Below are positions 34,124 to 43,333 of a stretch of 64,000 bases of DNA, in pieces. Below the pieces are notes generated by a model, which searched no databases, was not told where the DNA came from, and saw only the letters and a program-made list of their open reading frames with translations. Location: NCBI RefSeq assembly GCF_014635885.1, contig NZ_BMDR01000004.1:310001-374000 (forward strand), read 5' to 3'. Origin of the DNA: Acinetobacter vivianii (GTDB taxonomy: Bacteria > Pseudomonadota > Gammaproteobacteria > Pseudomonadales > Moraxellaceae). Position numbers and translations under genes: made by a program. The stretch's first letter is position 1, and every line of letters begins with the position of its first letter.

Positions 34124-35710
34124 CTATTTGGTTAGACACATATAAACCCGATTAGCCCAGCTTTCTAGATCCTCAACAGCAACTTTTTGCCCCTCATCAA
34201 TACGTGGATGATTGAATCTAACTTGTTGAATTGCTATTCTTTTGATGAAGTTATGTGGCCAGTTAAGTGTTTTTTGAATAATAAATTTTCGGATTTTTTC
34301 ATAATCTTCTTCCCAAGAATTCATATCTTTTATAGTTAACAATTGCGTCGAAAGACGTGTCGCATTATCGGATGTATCAACTTCTAGTAAAATGAAATGC
34401 TGGCCTTGAAGCAGAAAATGTACTTCAGCGATACAACGTGGATTATTGTCAGCCTTTAGATGTTTAGTAAATCCCGCTACTTCAGGTAGAACTTTTAAAG
34501 TTAGTGAATACTGTATTCCATACTTTTCCTCAAGTTTATAAAGCATCTGCATAAAAGCGGAGAAACGGTCTAGATATAAATGTGCATCATCAGTTTGATC
34601 CTTTACACCCTCAAAATCACCAGCTTTAACTGTACCGCCAATTCCTGGTTCATCTGCATTCACATCACCAATTAATTCATCAATATACTCTTGAGCATCA
34701 TCCACGATAACAGCGTTTTTTGAACCAGTTTTATCTGCGACTTTCCCGGTTTCAAATGGATCATCAAAATCAAGTAAAGTCGTTGGACCATCTACAATAG
34801 TAGGCTTGTTGCTTGGCGTTGCTTCTTCCTCATCATTGAGTTTGGGTTCTGCATGATTCGGCTTTGGTGGTATGGTAGTGGTATTACCCGATTTTTTTGA
34901 GGCTTTAGAAAATTTATCATGATGAAAAAAAACAGGCTTATCAATATGGGTGGAGAGTCCAGAAAAGTCAATGATTTCATCTATCTTAAATGTATTGGTT
35001 AACCTGTCATAGTAACCATGCGGCTCAATGTTTACGTCTGTTAAATTGGGTGGGATGAAACTAAAGTTTCATGTTCTTGCCGTATTATTAATGCTTGCAA
35101 AAGCCTGACACTGTTGAGCGATGCTTTCATATGAAGCTCTTATGTTTTTGTTTAGGAGTAAATATGCAAGAAATCGACGAAACCCAGGTTTATTGAAATG
35201 AGAAAGTGCAAGTGAACCCTCACATGAGGGAAGAACATTAATCAAGTAATGATCCGTCTTATTCTGAATATCAAAGTCTTCTGTCAGCACATTCAACTCA
35301 AGCGCAGATCGAGTGAGGTAAGCATTCTGGAAGAAGAAAGCTCTTGCTAACTCAAGTTGTGGCAATTGAATATGGACTTGCTTAACGGTTTGTGCTTCAT
35401 TTGAAAAGGTTGCCAGAGCATCAAACCCAAAAAAGTGAAATTTTGATTTAGACTGGGCAAAAGACATCCACTCTGCTGGTAAGGGACATCTAAATTTTAG
35501 GTGAAATCCAGACTTTCGATGTTCATTTTTGGTGGAGTTGATAATTCGACGTTTGGCCAGCAAATGCATGTGGGAAAAAGAGGTGTTATATTTTGCTTTA
35601 GACTCTTCGGACTCTCCCCACAGATTAATTAACCAGGGTTTATTATTATATCTAAATAGGTGTCCTATACCAGTAATCAATGTATCTAAAGGGAGGCGTT
35701 TAATGTGCAT
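34124..35710 (-). pseudogene. tnsE: tnsE (Tn7-like transposition protein), interrupted by one TGA
   Basis: Two frames form one TnsE. The N-terminal part (35072-35710) has GIGHLFRYNNKPWLINLW, IINSTK, and PQLELARAFFFQNAYLTRS; the C-terminal part (from about 34705 down to 34124) has FILLEVDTSDNATRLSTQL and EKIRKFIIQKTLNWP. All have clear counterparts in Tn7 TnsE. Both parts are in the same reading frame and the DNA between them is open (NFSFIPPNLTDVN follows at once). The only break is TGA at 35069-35071, where Tn7 TnsE appears to have a tryptophan just before its FSF.PP motif, so TGG to TGA is the simplest change. The ATG at 35710 follows AGAAGAAG. TnsE directs Tn7 to replicating DNA. tnsABCD should lie upstream (higher coordinates) but are replaced by an IS element 34 bp away. 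Confidence 0.85.
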
Positions 35711-35758
35711 AAGTCTTCTTCTCACAAATTATATTTAGGAAAATTTGGGCTTCTTGGG

Positions 35759-37029
35759 CACTGCTGTCCCACAATTATTCCAAGAAGAACCTCAATTGAG
35801 GTTCTTCTTGTTTTCGCCACTTCTTATCGGGTAAAAATAATGCCTTTAGAAGTTTTCTTTCAAATAAATTGACCTGAATAATTCTTAATAATCTCTGGAC
35901 AGTCCATCCCTCATGAGCCATATGTTTTGCAAAACTCACTAATAAATAGGCAATTAATGCTATCCATATTTGAGTTTGTATGGCATTTCGGCTTCGACCT
36001 AGAAATGATTTCAATTTTAAATTCTATTTAATCGCTTTGAAAAATAATTCTACTTTCCAACGATCTTTGTAAATTGCTGCAATAGTCGATGCAGCTAGAT
36101 GAAAGTTGTTACTTAGAAATTCAGATGTCCTTTTCTTTTCAACATCATAAAATTCTATTCGTCTTAATCGCTTCGGTGCACCACGCTTTTTAGCATAATC
36201 ACTGCTCAACTCAATATATTCATCCGCAAGAATTCCTTTGCAAGCGTATACTTCACGTTTTGACTTTACTTCATAAACCGTCTTCGGTCTTAGCCGTGTC
36301 ACAAAGCTGACTTTTTGGTCAGTCATCTCTGCAAACCACTGATAATCAACATATCCTTTATCAAAAACTACGATACTTCCAGGTGGAAATTTGAGTAATC
36401 TGCCTTGCACCATATCATTTTCAATACCATCTCCGAGTGCAACAAATTCAGGAATCGTATTGCTGTGATTTAATCCAACTGTCAGTTTAATGCTCGCTTT
36501 GGATTCATGTACTTTTGCCCATTCACATAAGGACAGTGAAAGATCAATGTGGCTTGCATCAAGTGAATACAGCGGATTCTTAAATCGAAATTTATGTGCA
36601 ATCTTTGTGTTTTCACAATGCCGAAGTAACTGAGTAAATAATTGCTGATATAGGCTGGCAGGCTGTTCTTGATTGATTCTTGCCAAGGTGCTTCGTGCAA
36701 TAGTCTTAGCACCGAGATGATAGAGCTTTTCCTGCTGTGATTCGAGATTGGATTGAATATCTCTTAAGCTTTGCCGACAGGACAGCTGGGACATCAATAT
36801 GGCAATAAACTGATCCCAACGTGTGGCTGATCTTAATTTTTGTCCACAATGATGCTGCTTGGCAAGACGTTCAAAATCACATCGTGAAATAGGTTTAAGT
36901 AATTGATGAAATACGGTATTCTGATGTGACAAAACCTGAGTCCTTGTAGTTAAAGTGTTTGTTCGCACTTATATTTTAACTATTTTGGGCTCAGGTTTTT
37001 TATTTAAACAAAACTATGGGACAGCAGTG
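35759..37029 (-). mobile_element. IS4-family insertion sequence, 1271 bp
   Basis: Both ends carry the inverted repeat CACTGCTGTCCCA (35759-35771) and TGGGACAGCAGTG (37017-37029). The element holds one transposase gene, which is broken by an amber codon. The bases next to the two ends (GCTTCTTGGG on the left, AGTAAAACTT on the right) do not match, so no target duplication remains; the flanks were probably rearranged after insertion, consistent with loss of the tnsABCD side. Confidence 0.88.
35775..36968 (-). pseudogene. IS4-family transposase with one in-frame TAG
   Basis: A 398-codon DDE transposase read as two parts. The first 314 residues include SLDASHIDLSLS (first Asp), VVFDKGYVDYQWF (second Asp) and YKDRWKVELFFKAIK (the Glu block). 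The frame then has TAG at 36024-36026 and continues without shift as NLKLKSFLGRSRNAIQTQIW to the end at 35775. Related transposases have Q at this position (KAIKQNLKIK), so CAG to TAG is the likely mutation. The protein would lack its C-terminal 80 residues; the element is probably inactive unless the stop is suppressed. Confidence 0.87.
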
Positions 37030-37236
37030 AGTAAAACTTCCTTTATTGCGCTGATTTAAGATAAGCTTGTGGTTAATTATTCTATCTTTATGACCCAAAC
37101 TTCCAGTCCCCTTGATTTGTAGATACAACCACTTCAATAATTTTATTTCTACCACAGTTGTTTTGGCTAGGATCAGTGAGTTAGTTCATTAAAGAATAGA
37201 AACTAATCAGGAATTTGGCTGGCTTATAATTTCCGA

Positions 37237-37553
37237 ATGAAGAAGCCTGCACCTAAAATCTATCGTACAACTAATTGGTTCACATATAACAGATCCCTCA
37301 TTAATCGTGGAAATATTGCCATTTAGTTTGATCCCAAGACTCAATGGTATGCGCAAGCAAATGGTAACAAAGTCGAAATCAAACTCATTCTGACGCAGCC
37401 ATCCAGTGCGGTTTAATGATTAAATCCTTATTTCGTCTTTCTCTAGCCGTACTGAATAAATTTATGGAATTAGGCCAACCTCATACCCGAGTTGTAACTT
37501 AAATTTGAGTGAGTTGGGGACGTTTCAAATTATAAATCTTTGTACAACAAAAC
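37237..37553 (+). mobile_element. IS5-family transposase remnant
   Basis: A decayed IS5-type transposase start: MKKPAPKIYRTTNWFTYNR, then NRGNIAI, a stop, and FDPKTQWYAQANGNKVE. A later part reads QPSSAV and MIKSLFRLSLA. CTTTGTACAACAAAAC at 37538-37553 looks like the right terminal repeat. The same start occurs in the remnant at 13.5 kb. No intact transposase remains. Confidence 0.65.
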
Positions 37554-37648
37554 CTCCAACCAGCTAAAGTTCCAAAGGATTTTCTAACCCCATGTTGGAT
37601 TCGGTTCCTGCTATACCTTAGCTTTTAAACGATGATTTTTTTAAGAAT

Positions 37649-37742
37649 TTTGGCACAAAATTTGGCACAAATTATAAAATCTAGAAGATTCTATTAGATT
37701 TTAATTATTTGATAAATAATGAATTAAACCTAGATAGAATCT
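37649..37742. repeat. integrase-arm-like repeats beside the left attachment site
   Basis: TTTGGCACAA occurs twice (37649-37658, 37661-37670). AGATTCTAT (37686-37694) and ATAGAATCT (37734-37742) form an inverted pair. Such repeats are typical of the region between integrase and attachment site, so they may be left from an older element whose integrase is lost. Confidence 0.5.
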
Positions 37743-37760
37743 ATTAAAAAGTTATTTACA

Positions 37761-37786
37761 GAGTTCGAATCTCACCGCTTCCGCCA
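37761..37786 (+). tRNA. 3' end of tRNA-Ser only (attachment-site copy)
   Basis: GAGTTCGAATCTCACCGCTT followed by CCGCCA matches the T-arm, acceptor strand and discriminator region of an Acinetobacter-type tRNA-Ser. The 5' three quarters of the tRNA are absent upstream, so this is a displaced copy of the integration target, not a working gene. Confidence 0.75.
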
Positions 37787-37834
37787 AATATCTAAATAAG
37801 CCCTTGTTTTTACAAGGGCTTATTTTTTTGTCTG
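37773..37834. repeat. left attachment repeat (62 bp) of the integrative element
   Basis: Starting with CACCGCTTCCGCCAAATATC, this 62-bp stretch recurs at 57472-57533 with a single A/G difference. It includes the tRNA-Ser 3' end and a following terminator. It marks the left border of the 19.7-kb element. Confidence 0.88.
37798..37830 (+). terminator. terminator inside the left attachment repeat
   Basis: AAGCCCTTG and CAAGGGCTT form a 9-bp stem with a 6-nt loop followed by ATTTTTTT. It would be the native terminator of the tRNA-Ser gene and has been carried along in the repeat. Confidence 0.85.
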
Positions 37835-37985
37835 TGCTATTACCCCTCAACTTACCCCACATAAAAATTTGGATTGAATTACATGGGATAGGACGTGTAA
37901 GGAGCAATTAAGAAATTGCTAACGATCAGTTGATATTCTAGCGACAGTATAAGCCTTTACTCGAATACACTTAATTACCTATTTC

Positions 37986-38978
37986 TCAAAGTTGGATGGA
38001 TGTGAAAGAGGGTTTTATATGCTTTGATTCATAATAGTAATAATTCAAAGGATAGAGCGCACATTTAAAAAATACTTTCCATTGCTCAAAGTTGAAAGCA
38101 AAGTTATGTGTCGCAAATAGAGTCGTGTTAAAACTGAACATATCACTTACGAATGTTTGGAATCTAATTGGGCCTTTTTCATAGCTATCGCGGAATTGAT
38201 TTAAATCTATATTGAAGTTAATTTCAGTATTAGGTTGAGCGTAAACAAAAATATTGACATAACATTGTCCTGTCATTGTTCGTTGAATCCGACTTTGAAT
38301 ACATAAAATTTGACCCATGCCGATTTGACGAAAGCAAGCACTGAGTTTTTGATAAACTTTTTCTGTAGATTTATCTAGCAGATTTATATCCTCAATCTTC
38401 GTATCTGCTTGATGGTTAATTTTGAAGTTGAAACGAAAGACTTGTAATGAATCATATTGCCTTAATAGCCGACCAACAATACGAGTGTTTTCTTGGCATT
38501 GTTTAGAGATTAAAGCCTTTCTTTTTTTCTGTATTAATTTGAACTCATTGCCAACTGCATGACCACGGATAGAATTCCAAATGCTTGTATAGAAGGTATG
38601 AATATCACTATCAACGGAAGGCTGGTAATTCTTTAGGGCATCGGGATGTACATGGCGATTAGAATTCAAAATCTCCTGTATTGCTCTCACCAATAAGGTT
38701 ACATGGGAGGGAATGATGCAATTTTCATTTTGGTTGGTTAGCCATAAAAGGTTATCTGTGTTATTCCTGAAGCAATTTATGCTTCCATAGAAATTGTAGT
38801 AATCAACAGTAGGTTCAAGATAATTCTTGCCCTTTTTAAAAGGCTTTGAATTGGCTGATACCACTTTTTCTGCTGTGAATAATAAGTTCTCAAGGACCTC
38901 ATAAAACAAGCAGTTTTCAGGGCCACCGATTAGATCTAAAGCAATATAATTCGCAAGCTGATTAAGCATCTGTGACAT
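37986..38978 (-). CDS. satellite replication-type protein, 330 residues
   Basis: The protein has a globular basic sequence without signal peptide. Regions such as SLQVFRFNFKINHQ and GQCYVNIFVYAQP look like the strand pairs found in the YagK/YfjJ or inovirus Gp2-like proteins, but the HxH metal motif is not clear. It is the last gene before the left attachment site and lies downstream of the Gp2-like gene with a 24-bp gap. The ATG at 38978 is preceded by GGAG at 8 nt; an earlier ATG at 38996 is in frame. Its 3' end recurs, degraded, after 58.4 kb. The role is inferred only from position, probably in replication or transfer of the element. Confidence 0.6.
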   Translation of the reverse strand: MSQMLNQLANYIALDLIGGPENCLFYEVLENLLFTAEKVVSANSKPFKKGKNYLEPTVDYYNFYGSINCFRNNTDNLLWLTNQNENCIIPSHVTLLVRAIQEILNSNRHVHPDALKNYQPSVDSDIHTFYTSIWNSIRGHAVGNEFKLIQKKRKALISKQCQENTRIVGRLLRQYDSLQVFRFNFKINHQADTKIEDINLLDKSTEKVYQKLSACFRQIGMGQILCIQSRIQRTMTGQCYVNIFVYAQPNTEINFNIDLNQFRDSYEKGPIRFQTFVSDMFSFNTTLFATHNFAFNFEQWKVFFKCALYPLNYYYYESKHIKPSFTSIQL

Positions 38979-39002
38979 AGGTTGTACTCCATACAATAAG
39001 AA

Positions 39003-40142
39003 TTAAGGTGTTGTGGTTAGTTCAGTGTTTTTAGATATTCCGATGTCAGGAAGAGAGTTGCCTCTAGGACGGCCTATAGCCTTGTCGTTAGGTTTTGGAA
39101 TGGCGCTGGTCTGGAATGTTCGAAGCACTTCAATTTCAGATAAATGCTTGTCGATAATGAATTGATCCTGTTTGCAGATGTAACCCAAGACCTTATCCAA
39201 GTTGTCGAACATGGTTTGATCAGTATGCTTAGCCATACCAATAGCTAGGTTACGGTAGGCCAATCTGTTACGGTTGCAGTTGAAATAGAAACCGTGACCC
39301 TGAGTGAATTTGCACCAATAAGCGCCAATCTGTTCAGCGTAATAAGCATCGTTTTGGTATTTGTTACCATTCAGAAAAAATAGGCAGTGGTAGTGATAGC
39401 CTTTCTTTTGACCAAACTCTAACTTCCAGATATAGCCAACAATTTTGGGTAAAGCAGGGTCATGATGAAATCGTTTGAAAAAAGCACTTAATGTGGACTT
39501 CAGCTGTTTAAGATTCAGTTCATCGAGGTTTTGATTTTTCCAGCATAGATCTACTCGTAGTATGAGCAATTTGCTGTATTGAGCTCTGAGTGCATCAACC
39601 AAATATTTAGCACGTTCATACTGATGTTCGGATTTTCGTTGGCGCTCTGCTTGTTTCTGCTTGAATGAAGGATCGTTCAAGTATTTAGACAATGCATAGA
39701 CCAAATCGTTAACTAATTCAGCCCACTCTTTTTGAGAAACAGTGTTTCCATCTTTATCTAGCTTGTAGTAGGTAAATGAAGGCTGTCTTTGCCAGAAGGC
39801 ATACTCATCGTAACCTTGTAAGTAAGGTTCAACAGTTTCTTTGAATACTTTCAAGAAAACTTGGCGATGTTCACAATCAAACCTCGACGGTTCTTGTACC
39901 TCCATAAAGGATGTCATGGTTTTCAATAGGTTATCCAATTCCTTATCGAAAACACGTTTAATATGTTTCAACCCATTGAGTTGATAAAGCTGGTGAATGT
40001 TGTTATTGACGATATGGGTACAGATAGTGATAGCGCTGAAGCACTGATCAACTTCTGGATTAGGAACGATGGTGAATCCATTCTCAATTTGCTCAACAGT
40101 GAGCTCGGTGTAGTTTCTGGGATAGGTATCATCAATTCTCAT
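39003..40142 (-). CDS. inovirus Gp2-like (YagK/YfjJ) replication-type protein
   Basis: A 379-residue protein with the YagK/YfjJ C-terminal domain: LLILRVDLCWKNQN, then YIWKLEFGQKKGYHYHCLFF and GAYWCKFTQGHGFYFNC. The HYH block looks like the metal-binding HUH-type site of rolling-circle replication proteins; a downstream tyrosine in GYICKQD could be the nucleophile. Such genes are core parts of P4-like satellites and integrated inovirus-like elements of Acinetobacter. It is followed by the 330-residue gene and preceded by AlpA on the same strand. Start site: ATG at 40142 with only a weak ribosome binding site. Confidence 0.78.
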   Translation of the reverse strand: MRIDDTYPRNYTELTVEQIENGFTIVPNPEVDQCFSAITICTHIVNNNIHQLYQLNGLKHIKRVFDKELDNLLKTMTSFMEVQEPSRFDCEHRQVFLKVFKETVEPYLQGYDEYAFWQRQPSFTYYKLDKDGNTVSQKEWAELVNDLVYALSKYLNDPSFKQKQAERQRKSEHQYERAKYLVDALRAQYSKLLILRVDLCWKNQNLDELNLKQLKSTLSAFFKRFHHDPALPKIVGYIWKLEFGQKKGYHYHCLFFLNGNKYQNDAYYAEQIGAYWCKFTQGHGFYFNCNRNRLAYRNLAIGMAKHTDQTMFDNLDKVLGYICKQDQFIIDKHLSEIEVLRTFQTSAIPKPNDKAIGRPRGNSLPDIGISKNTELTTTP

Positions 40143-40350
40143 ATTGAATCACTTGGTATGGTTTTAGACAGCAGTGCTGTCTAGTTACTGGGTTACTACT
40201 TATAAGTTCTTTAATTAATTGATTAGATAGATATTTAATTAAATTAAAAAACCTAAAGTCACGTTTTAGGGTTGTAATGATCCACAGGGACAATTTTTGA
40301 AACTGTCCCTCGGTAATTAGGGTAAAGGGTGGGTTAAGGTGCGATGAAAG

Positions 40351-40593
40351 TTATGTCAGCGCTCCACGAGTACCAGGACGTGTAAGCACCCAATGGTCTA
40401 TCTCGTCCTCAAGCCATGCCACACTTTGTGCACCAAGCTTTCGAGGGACAGGAAACTCTGGGTCAAAACGTTTCGATTTGACATCAAGCTTTGCGTAAAT
40501 GGTCGAGCGGCTAAGCTGACACTTGGCAATGACTTCCTTTAGTTTGAGCATCTTGATGCAGCGGTTATTTGTAGCTGGTTGTTGATATTGCAT
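40351..40593 (-). CDS. AlpA-family excisionase-like regulator
   Basis: An 80-residue DNA-binding protein of the AlpA/MerR-like group. LKLKEVIAKCQLSRSTIYAKL is the helix-turn-helix and FPVPRKLGAQSVAWLEDEID the wing part, as in AlpA proteins that control P4-type integrases. CTGGAGT lies 8 nt before the start. It is the first gene of the AlpA-Gp2-like-330-residue group and probably controls excision and replication. It is divergent from the 417-residue unknown gene at 40684. Confidence 0.9.
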   Translation of the reverse strand: MQYQQPATNNRCIKMLKLKEVIAKCQLSRSTIYAKLDVKSKRFDPEFPVPRKLGAQSVAWLEDEIDHWVLTRPGTRGALT

Positions 40594-40683
40594 GAGTTTT
40601 TACTCCAGTTCGTCCAAAAATCGTTGAAACTAGATTTAACCGCCGGTAGAGTGGAATTAGAATAGAAACTTCATGGCGTTTTC

Positions 40684-41937
40684 ATGAAATACAGAATTGA
40701 GCAGTACAAAAAGCTTTTTGATTTGATTATGCGTCTAGTTGTGGTTTATTCCGTTGAGAAAATTAGAATCAGAAATAGATTTGATGATGATGTATTCGAC
40801 TGGTATCAACAGATAGACCATGAGATTTTAAATAGTGCCGAACGTCAGGTTTGGTTATGGTATGGTCAAAAGCTTGATCACCCCTTAGCAAATAGTGATC
40901 TAAGAGATAGAGTCGTTTATGAGTTGAGACGTTATTTTTGGAACTATTATCAATTTGGTTTTGAACCGAACAATACAGGACTTTTTAACCATTTAAGAAT
41001 AGAAAAGCATGAGGTAGTCGCTTGGTTAAAAGACTGTATGTCTAGACGGAAGAGTCGAATTTTAGAAAGATCAGATAGATGTATTGAGTTTGAGAGAAAA
41101 TATAATATTTGTAGTTTTTTATATGAAGATCAATTGGATGAGTTCTATTTTACCTATTTGAAAATTGAATCTGACATTGGTGGTTCAATGAGTGAAAAAG
41201 CACTCTTAGACAATATTATTAAGTTGATACGAATTATTCCTTATTACTCACCTTACGCTATTTCAGTCACAGAACTTGAAAGCTTCACTAGCGGTACAAA
41301 TGAGAAACAACATTTTTCGGTTAATTATTCAAGGGAGTCGTTACCAGCAAATGGCGCTGTTAAGTTTCTTCCGCTGGATCGAGGGGTAATGAAGCTGATT
41401 GATGTGATGTTTCAGTTTATTTTTCAACATATCCATCATCAAATCAATCTTTACTATTTTGGTCTAGAGCATGATCCCTTGTTTCAGAATGAGCTCAGAG
41501 TGGCCAGTGAACAAGTGAGTGATGATGTTTATGAACTGGCCCAAACAGTTAAAATTTTAGAATCAATGTATGGTGCAATTTCGAAAAGCAAAAAAACGAT
41601 TTATACGCCAGCAGAGAAGAAGGTTTCACTTAAAGTAACTCTGCATAACTTGGTCTTTTATAATTTTAAATACCGATTTCATAGAGACAAGAAGAAAAAA
41701 ATAAATGAAGGTTTAACAAGAGCAGAGATGAAGGAACTTAATGTTAATTTCTTTGATTGGATTCCAGAGCAACTAAAAAAAAGAGGTGTAAGCTCTAGCT
41801 TACGGAGACTAGATCCAAAAGCTGATGAATGGAAAATAGTGGTAAGGGATAAAGAGCGAGAACGGTTACTTTTTAAAGGGTCGATGCTTCGGAAGAATTT
41901 TGCAAGTTTCATTAAAGAAATTAATGAATTGGAATAA
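40684..41937 (+). CDS. hypothetical protein, 417 residues, of the satellite core
   Basis: A large soluble, lysine/arginine/tyrosine-rich protein with no signal peptide, membrane segment or motif I recognise. Visible stretches are FDDDVFDWYQQIDHEIL, QLDEFYFTYLKIESDI and PAEKKVSLKVTLHNLVF. The C-terminus is highly basic. It is transcribed away from the AlpA gene, with a 90-bp shared promoter region. It could be a regulator, replication factor or packaging-related protein of the element; position is the only evidence. Codon use is AT-rich, like that of the rep genes and unlike that of the GC-richer small-protein and restriction genes further right. Confidence 0.65.
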   Translation: MKYRIEQYKKLFDLIMRLVVVYSVEKIRIRNRFDDDVFDWYQQIDHEILNSAERQVWLWYGQKLDHPLANSDLRDRVVYELRRYFWNYYQFGFEPNNTGLFNHLRIEKHEVVAWLKDCMSRRKSRILERSDRCIEFERKYNICSFLYEDQLDEFYFTYLKIESDIGGSMSEKALLDNIIKLIRIIPYYSPYAISVTELESFTSGTNEKQHFSVNYSRESLPANGAVKFLPLDRGVMKLIDVMFQFIFQHIHHQINLYYFGLEHDPLFQNELRVASEQVSDDVYELAQTVKILESMYGAISKSKKTIYTPAEKKVSLKVTLHNLVFYNFKYRFHRDKKKKINEGLTRAEMKELNVNFFDWIPEQLKKRGVSSSLRRLDPKADEWKIVVRDKERERLLFKGSMLRKNFASFIKEINELE

Positions 41938-42015
41938 CTTTCACATGGGTTAAATATGCAAAAAATGGGTGGGTGCAATGTGCTTTTTTGCTTTATTTCC
42001 TCTGTGGTATACAGC

Positions 42016-42054
42016 GGAAAAAGATGTGTAATTCAAAACGCGATTACACATCTT
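42016..42054 (-). terminator. terminator of the small-protein gene run
   Basis: A perfect 12-bp stem (AAGATGTGTAAT 42021-42032, ATTACACATCTT 42043-42054, 10-nt loop) followed on the minus strand by TTTTTCC. It ends the transcript of the lipoprotein gene at 42065. Confidence 0.75.
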
Positions 42055-42064
42055 ATGTATTACT

Positions 42065-42586
42065 TTACTGAATGCGGTAAGCGTAAGTACCATTGGCAGT
42101 ACTGATGCTGACCTCACGAATATATTCAGCCTTACAGCGTGGATAGGCGAGCGCAACTGAGCCATAACGCATGTTGCTATAGTCGTACATTCTGGTTATC
42201 CCACAATTACCACGATTGACTTGAATGCCTGTGATAGTGGTTGGAGCATCATTGAGTGAGATGACATCGATCTTATCGATATAACCATTCATAGTACCTT
42301 GTGATTCAGCTCGATAAACCTTGATGTCGAATTCTTCCTGTACAGGTCGATTTTCAGCAATTGGTTCAAGGGCAGGATCAGTATATTCTTGCTCACTGGT
42401 TTCTGCTTGAGGCACACTGACCTCTAACTCACTGAGATCAGTCTCAAGGATACGTTTGGTTTCTGGATCAACTTCTGTTTGTTCTTGTTGAGCTGATTTA
42501 GCTTGTTCCGCTTTATGGGATGGGCTACATCCACTTAGCAAGGACATTAACAAAGCTGAAAGTAAAAAGGGCTTCATGTTCGGCAT
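42065..42586 (-). CDS. predicted lipoprotein of 173 residues
   Basis: A small exported lipoprotein with a strong signal: KPFLLSALLMSLLSGCSPSH, with lipobox LLSGC. A Gln/Glu-rich linker follows (about residues 25-95). The C-terminal domain has two Cys (NRGNCGITRMYDYSNMRYG and YPRCKAEYIREV) likely to form a disulphide. AGGAGG lies 5 nt before the ATG at 42586. The cargo genes in this run (five small exported or membrane proteins) are unusual in a satellite, and this is the largest. No homologous family is recognised. It might alter the cell envelope of the carrier, for example against phage adsorption; this is inference. Confidence 0.7.
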   Translation of the reverse strand: MPNMKPFLLSALLMSLLSGCSPSHKAEQAKSAQQEQTEVDPETKRILETDLSELEVSVPQAETSEQEYTDPALEPIAENRPVQEEFDIKVYRAESQGTMNGYIDKIDVISLNDAPTTITGIQVNRGNCGITRMYDYSNMRYGSVALAYPRCKAEYIREVSISTANGTYAYRIQ

Positions 42587-42697
42587 GACAACCTCCTAAA
42601 ATGTTCTCTGCTCTTTAATCCAAAGGAACTTTGATATTTTGCGCTGATCAAGAAGCTGGATCGAAGAGCAGAAGTTAAAGCGTAATGGGATTGACCT

Positions 42698-43123
42698 CTA
42701 TCGAGCTGATTTATTCTCGAGATAGAGCAGAACCGCCATGCCTTGTGCATAGATACGCTCATCTGCTTTAGAGCTATCACCACCTTTGAAAAAAACTGCA
42801 TCGCCTGCATTTGCTAGGGCAATGGCACGATTAGAATTCAGCGTGAAACCTTTCCAGAGGCCATAGCCATCTCCATCCTTGGCATAAGCTTTAACATTGA
42901 TGCCATCAAGCTTGAAATTGTTAGGGATGGATTGCCAATCCTTTGCCAAGGCATAGAAGGCATTGCATTGAGTATTGCCTTTACAGCGTTGAGCTTGGGG
43001 TGCTGATTGAGAATTAGTGTAGATTTTGCTCATACTCCCCACATCCGCATGACTTAGTGTTGCACTGAGTAGACCGATGACGAGTGTCCCACCTTGTAAA
43101 AAACGATTGATATGCTTGTTCAT
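42698..43123 (-). CDS. secreted protein of 141 residues
   Basis: An exported protein with signal peptide NKHINRFLQGGTLVIGLLSA to LSHA. The mature part has a Cys pair (QRCKGNTQCNAFYALAKDW) and a C-terminal GMAVLLYLENKSAR. I chose the ATG at 43123, which has AGGA upstream; a TTG at 43129 is in frame. It is part of the small exported-protein run (42.0-43.8 kb) of the element. No family is recognised; the AQ-rich segment after the signal resembles no known fold. Confidence 0.65.
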   Translation of the reverse strand: MNKHINRFLQGGTLVIGLLSATLSHADVGSMSKIYTNSQSAPQAQRCKGNTQCNAFYALAKDWQSIPNNFKLDGINVKAYAKDGDGYGLWKGFTLNSNRAIALANAGDAVFFKGGDSSKADERIYAQGMAVLLYLENKSAR

Positions 43124-43174
43124 AAACAAAGAATCCTGATTATTGTTGTTGAATCGGTTATTGCTTTATTACGG

Positions 43175-43324
43175 TTAATTGAACATTGAGATCGGCCAGA
43201 CAATGGCTTTACCCAAGTTATAGGCATAACTACGATCTGCTGTGGCACTGCAACCTTTTAAGTAGGCTGAGAACAGCAGGGCAATCACGATATAAATCCC
43301 GATCAGATAATGTTTGATTTGCAT
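43175..43324 (-). CDS. 49-residue single-pass membrane protein
   Basis: A short frame with a clear membrane helix: QIKHYLIGIYIVIALLFSAYL followed by KGCSATADRS and a conserved-looking GKAIVWPISMF. It lies in the same run as its neighbours, 10 bp after the 97-residue lipoprotein gene. An AGGAGTA ribosome binding site precedes the ATG. The hydrophobic pattern and spacing make it likely to be real. Confidence 0.6.
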   Translation of the reverse strand: MQIKHYLIGIYIVIALLFSAYLKGCSATADRSYAYNLGKAIVWPISMFN

Positions 43325-43333
43325 GCTGTACTC

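Noticed and set aside
35069-35071. TGA in tnsE as selenocysteine or programmed read-through
   Set aside because: No selenocysteine insertion element is seen and TnsE is not a redox protein; a nonsense mutation is simpler.
37761-37786. Functional tRNA-Ser gene
   Set aside because: Only the last 26 nt are present; no anticodon arm or D arm upstream.
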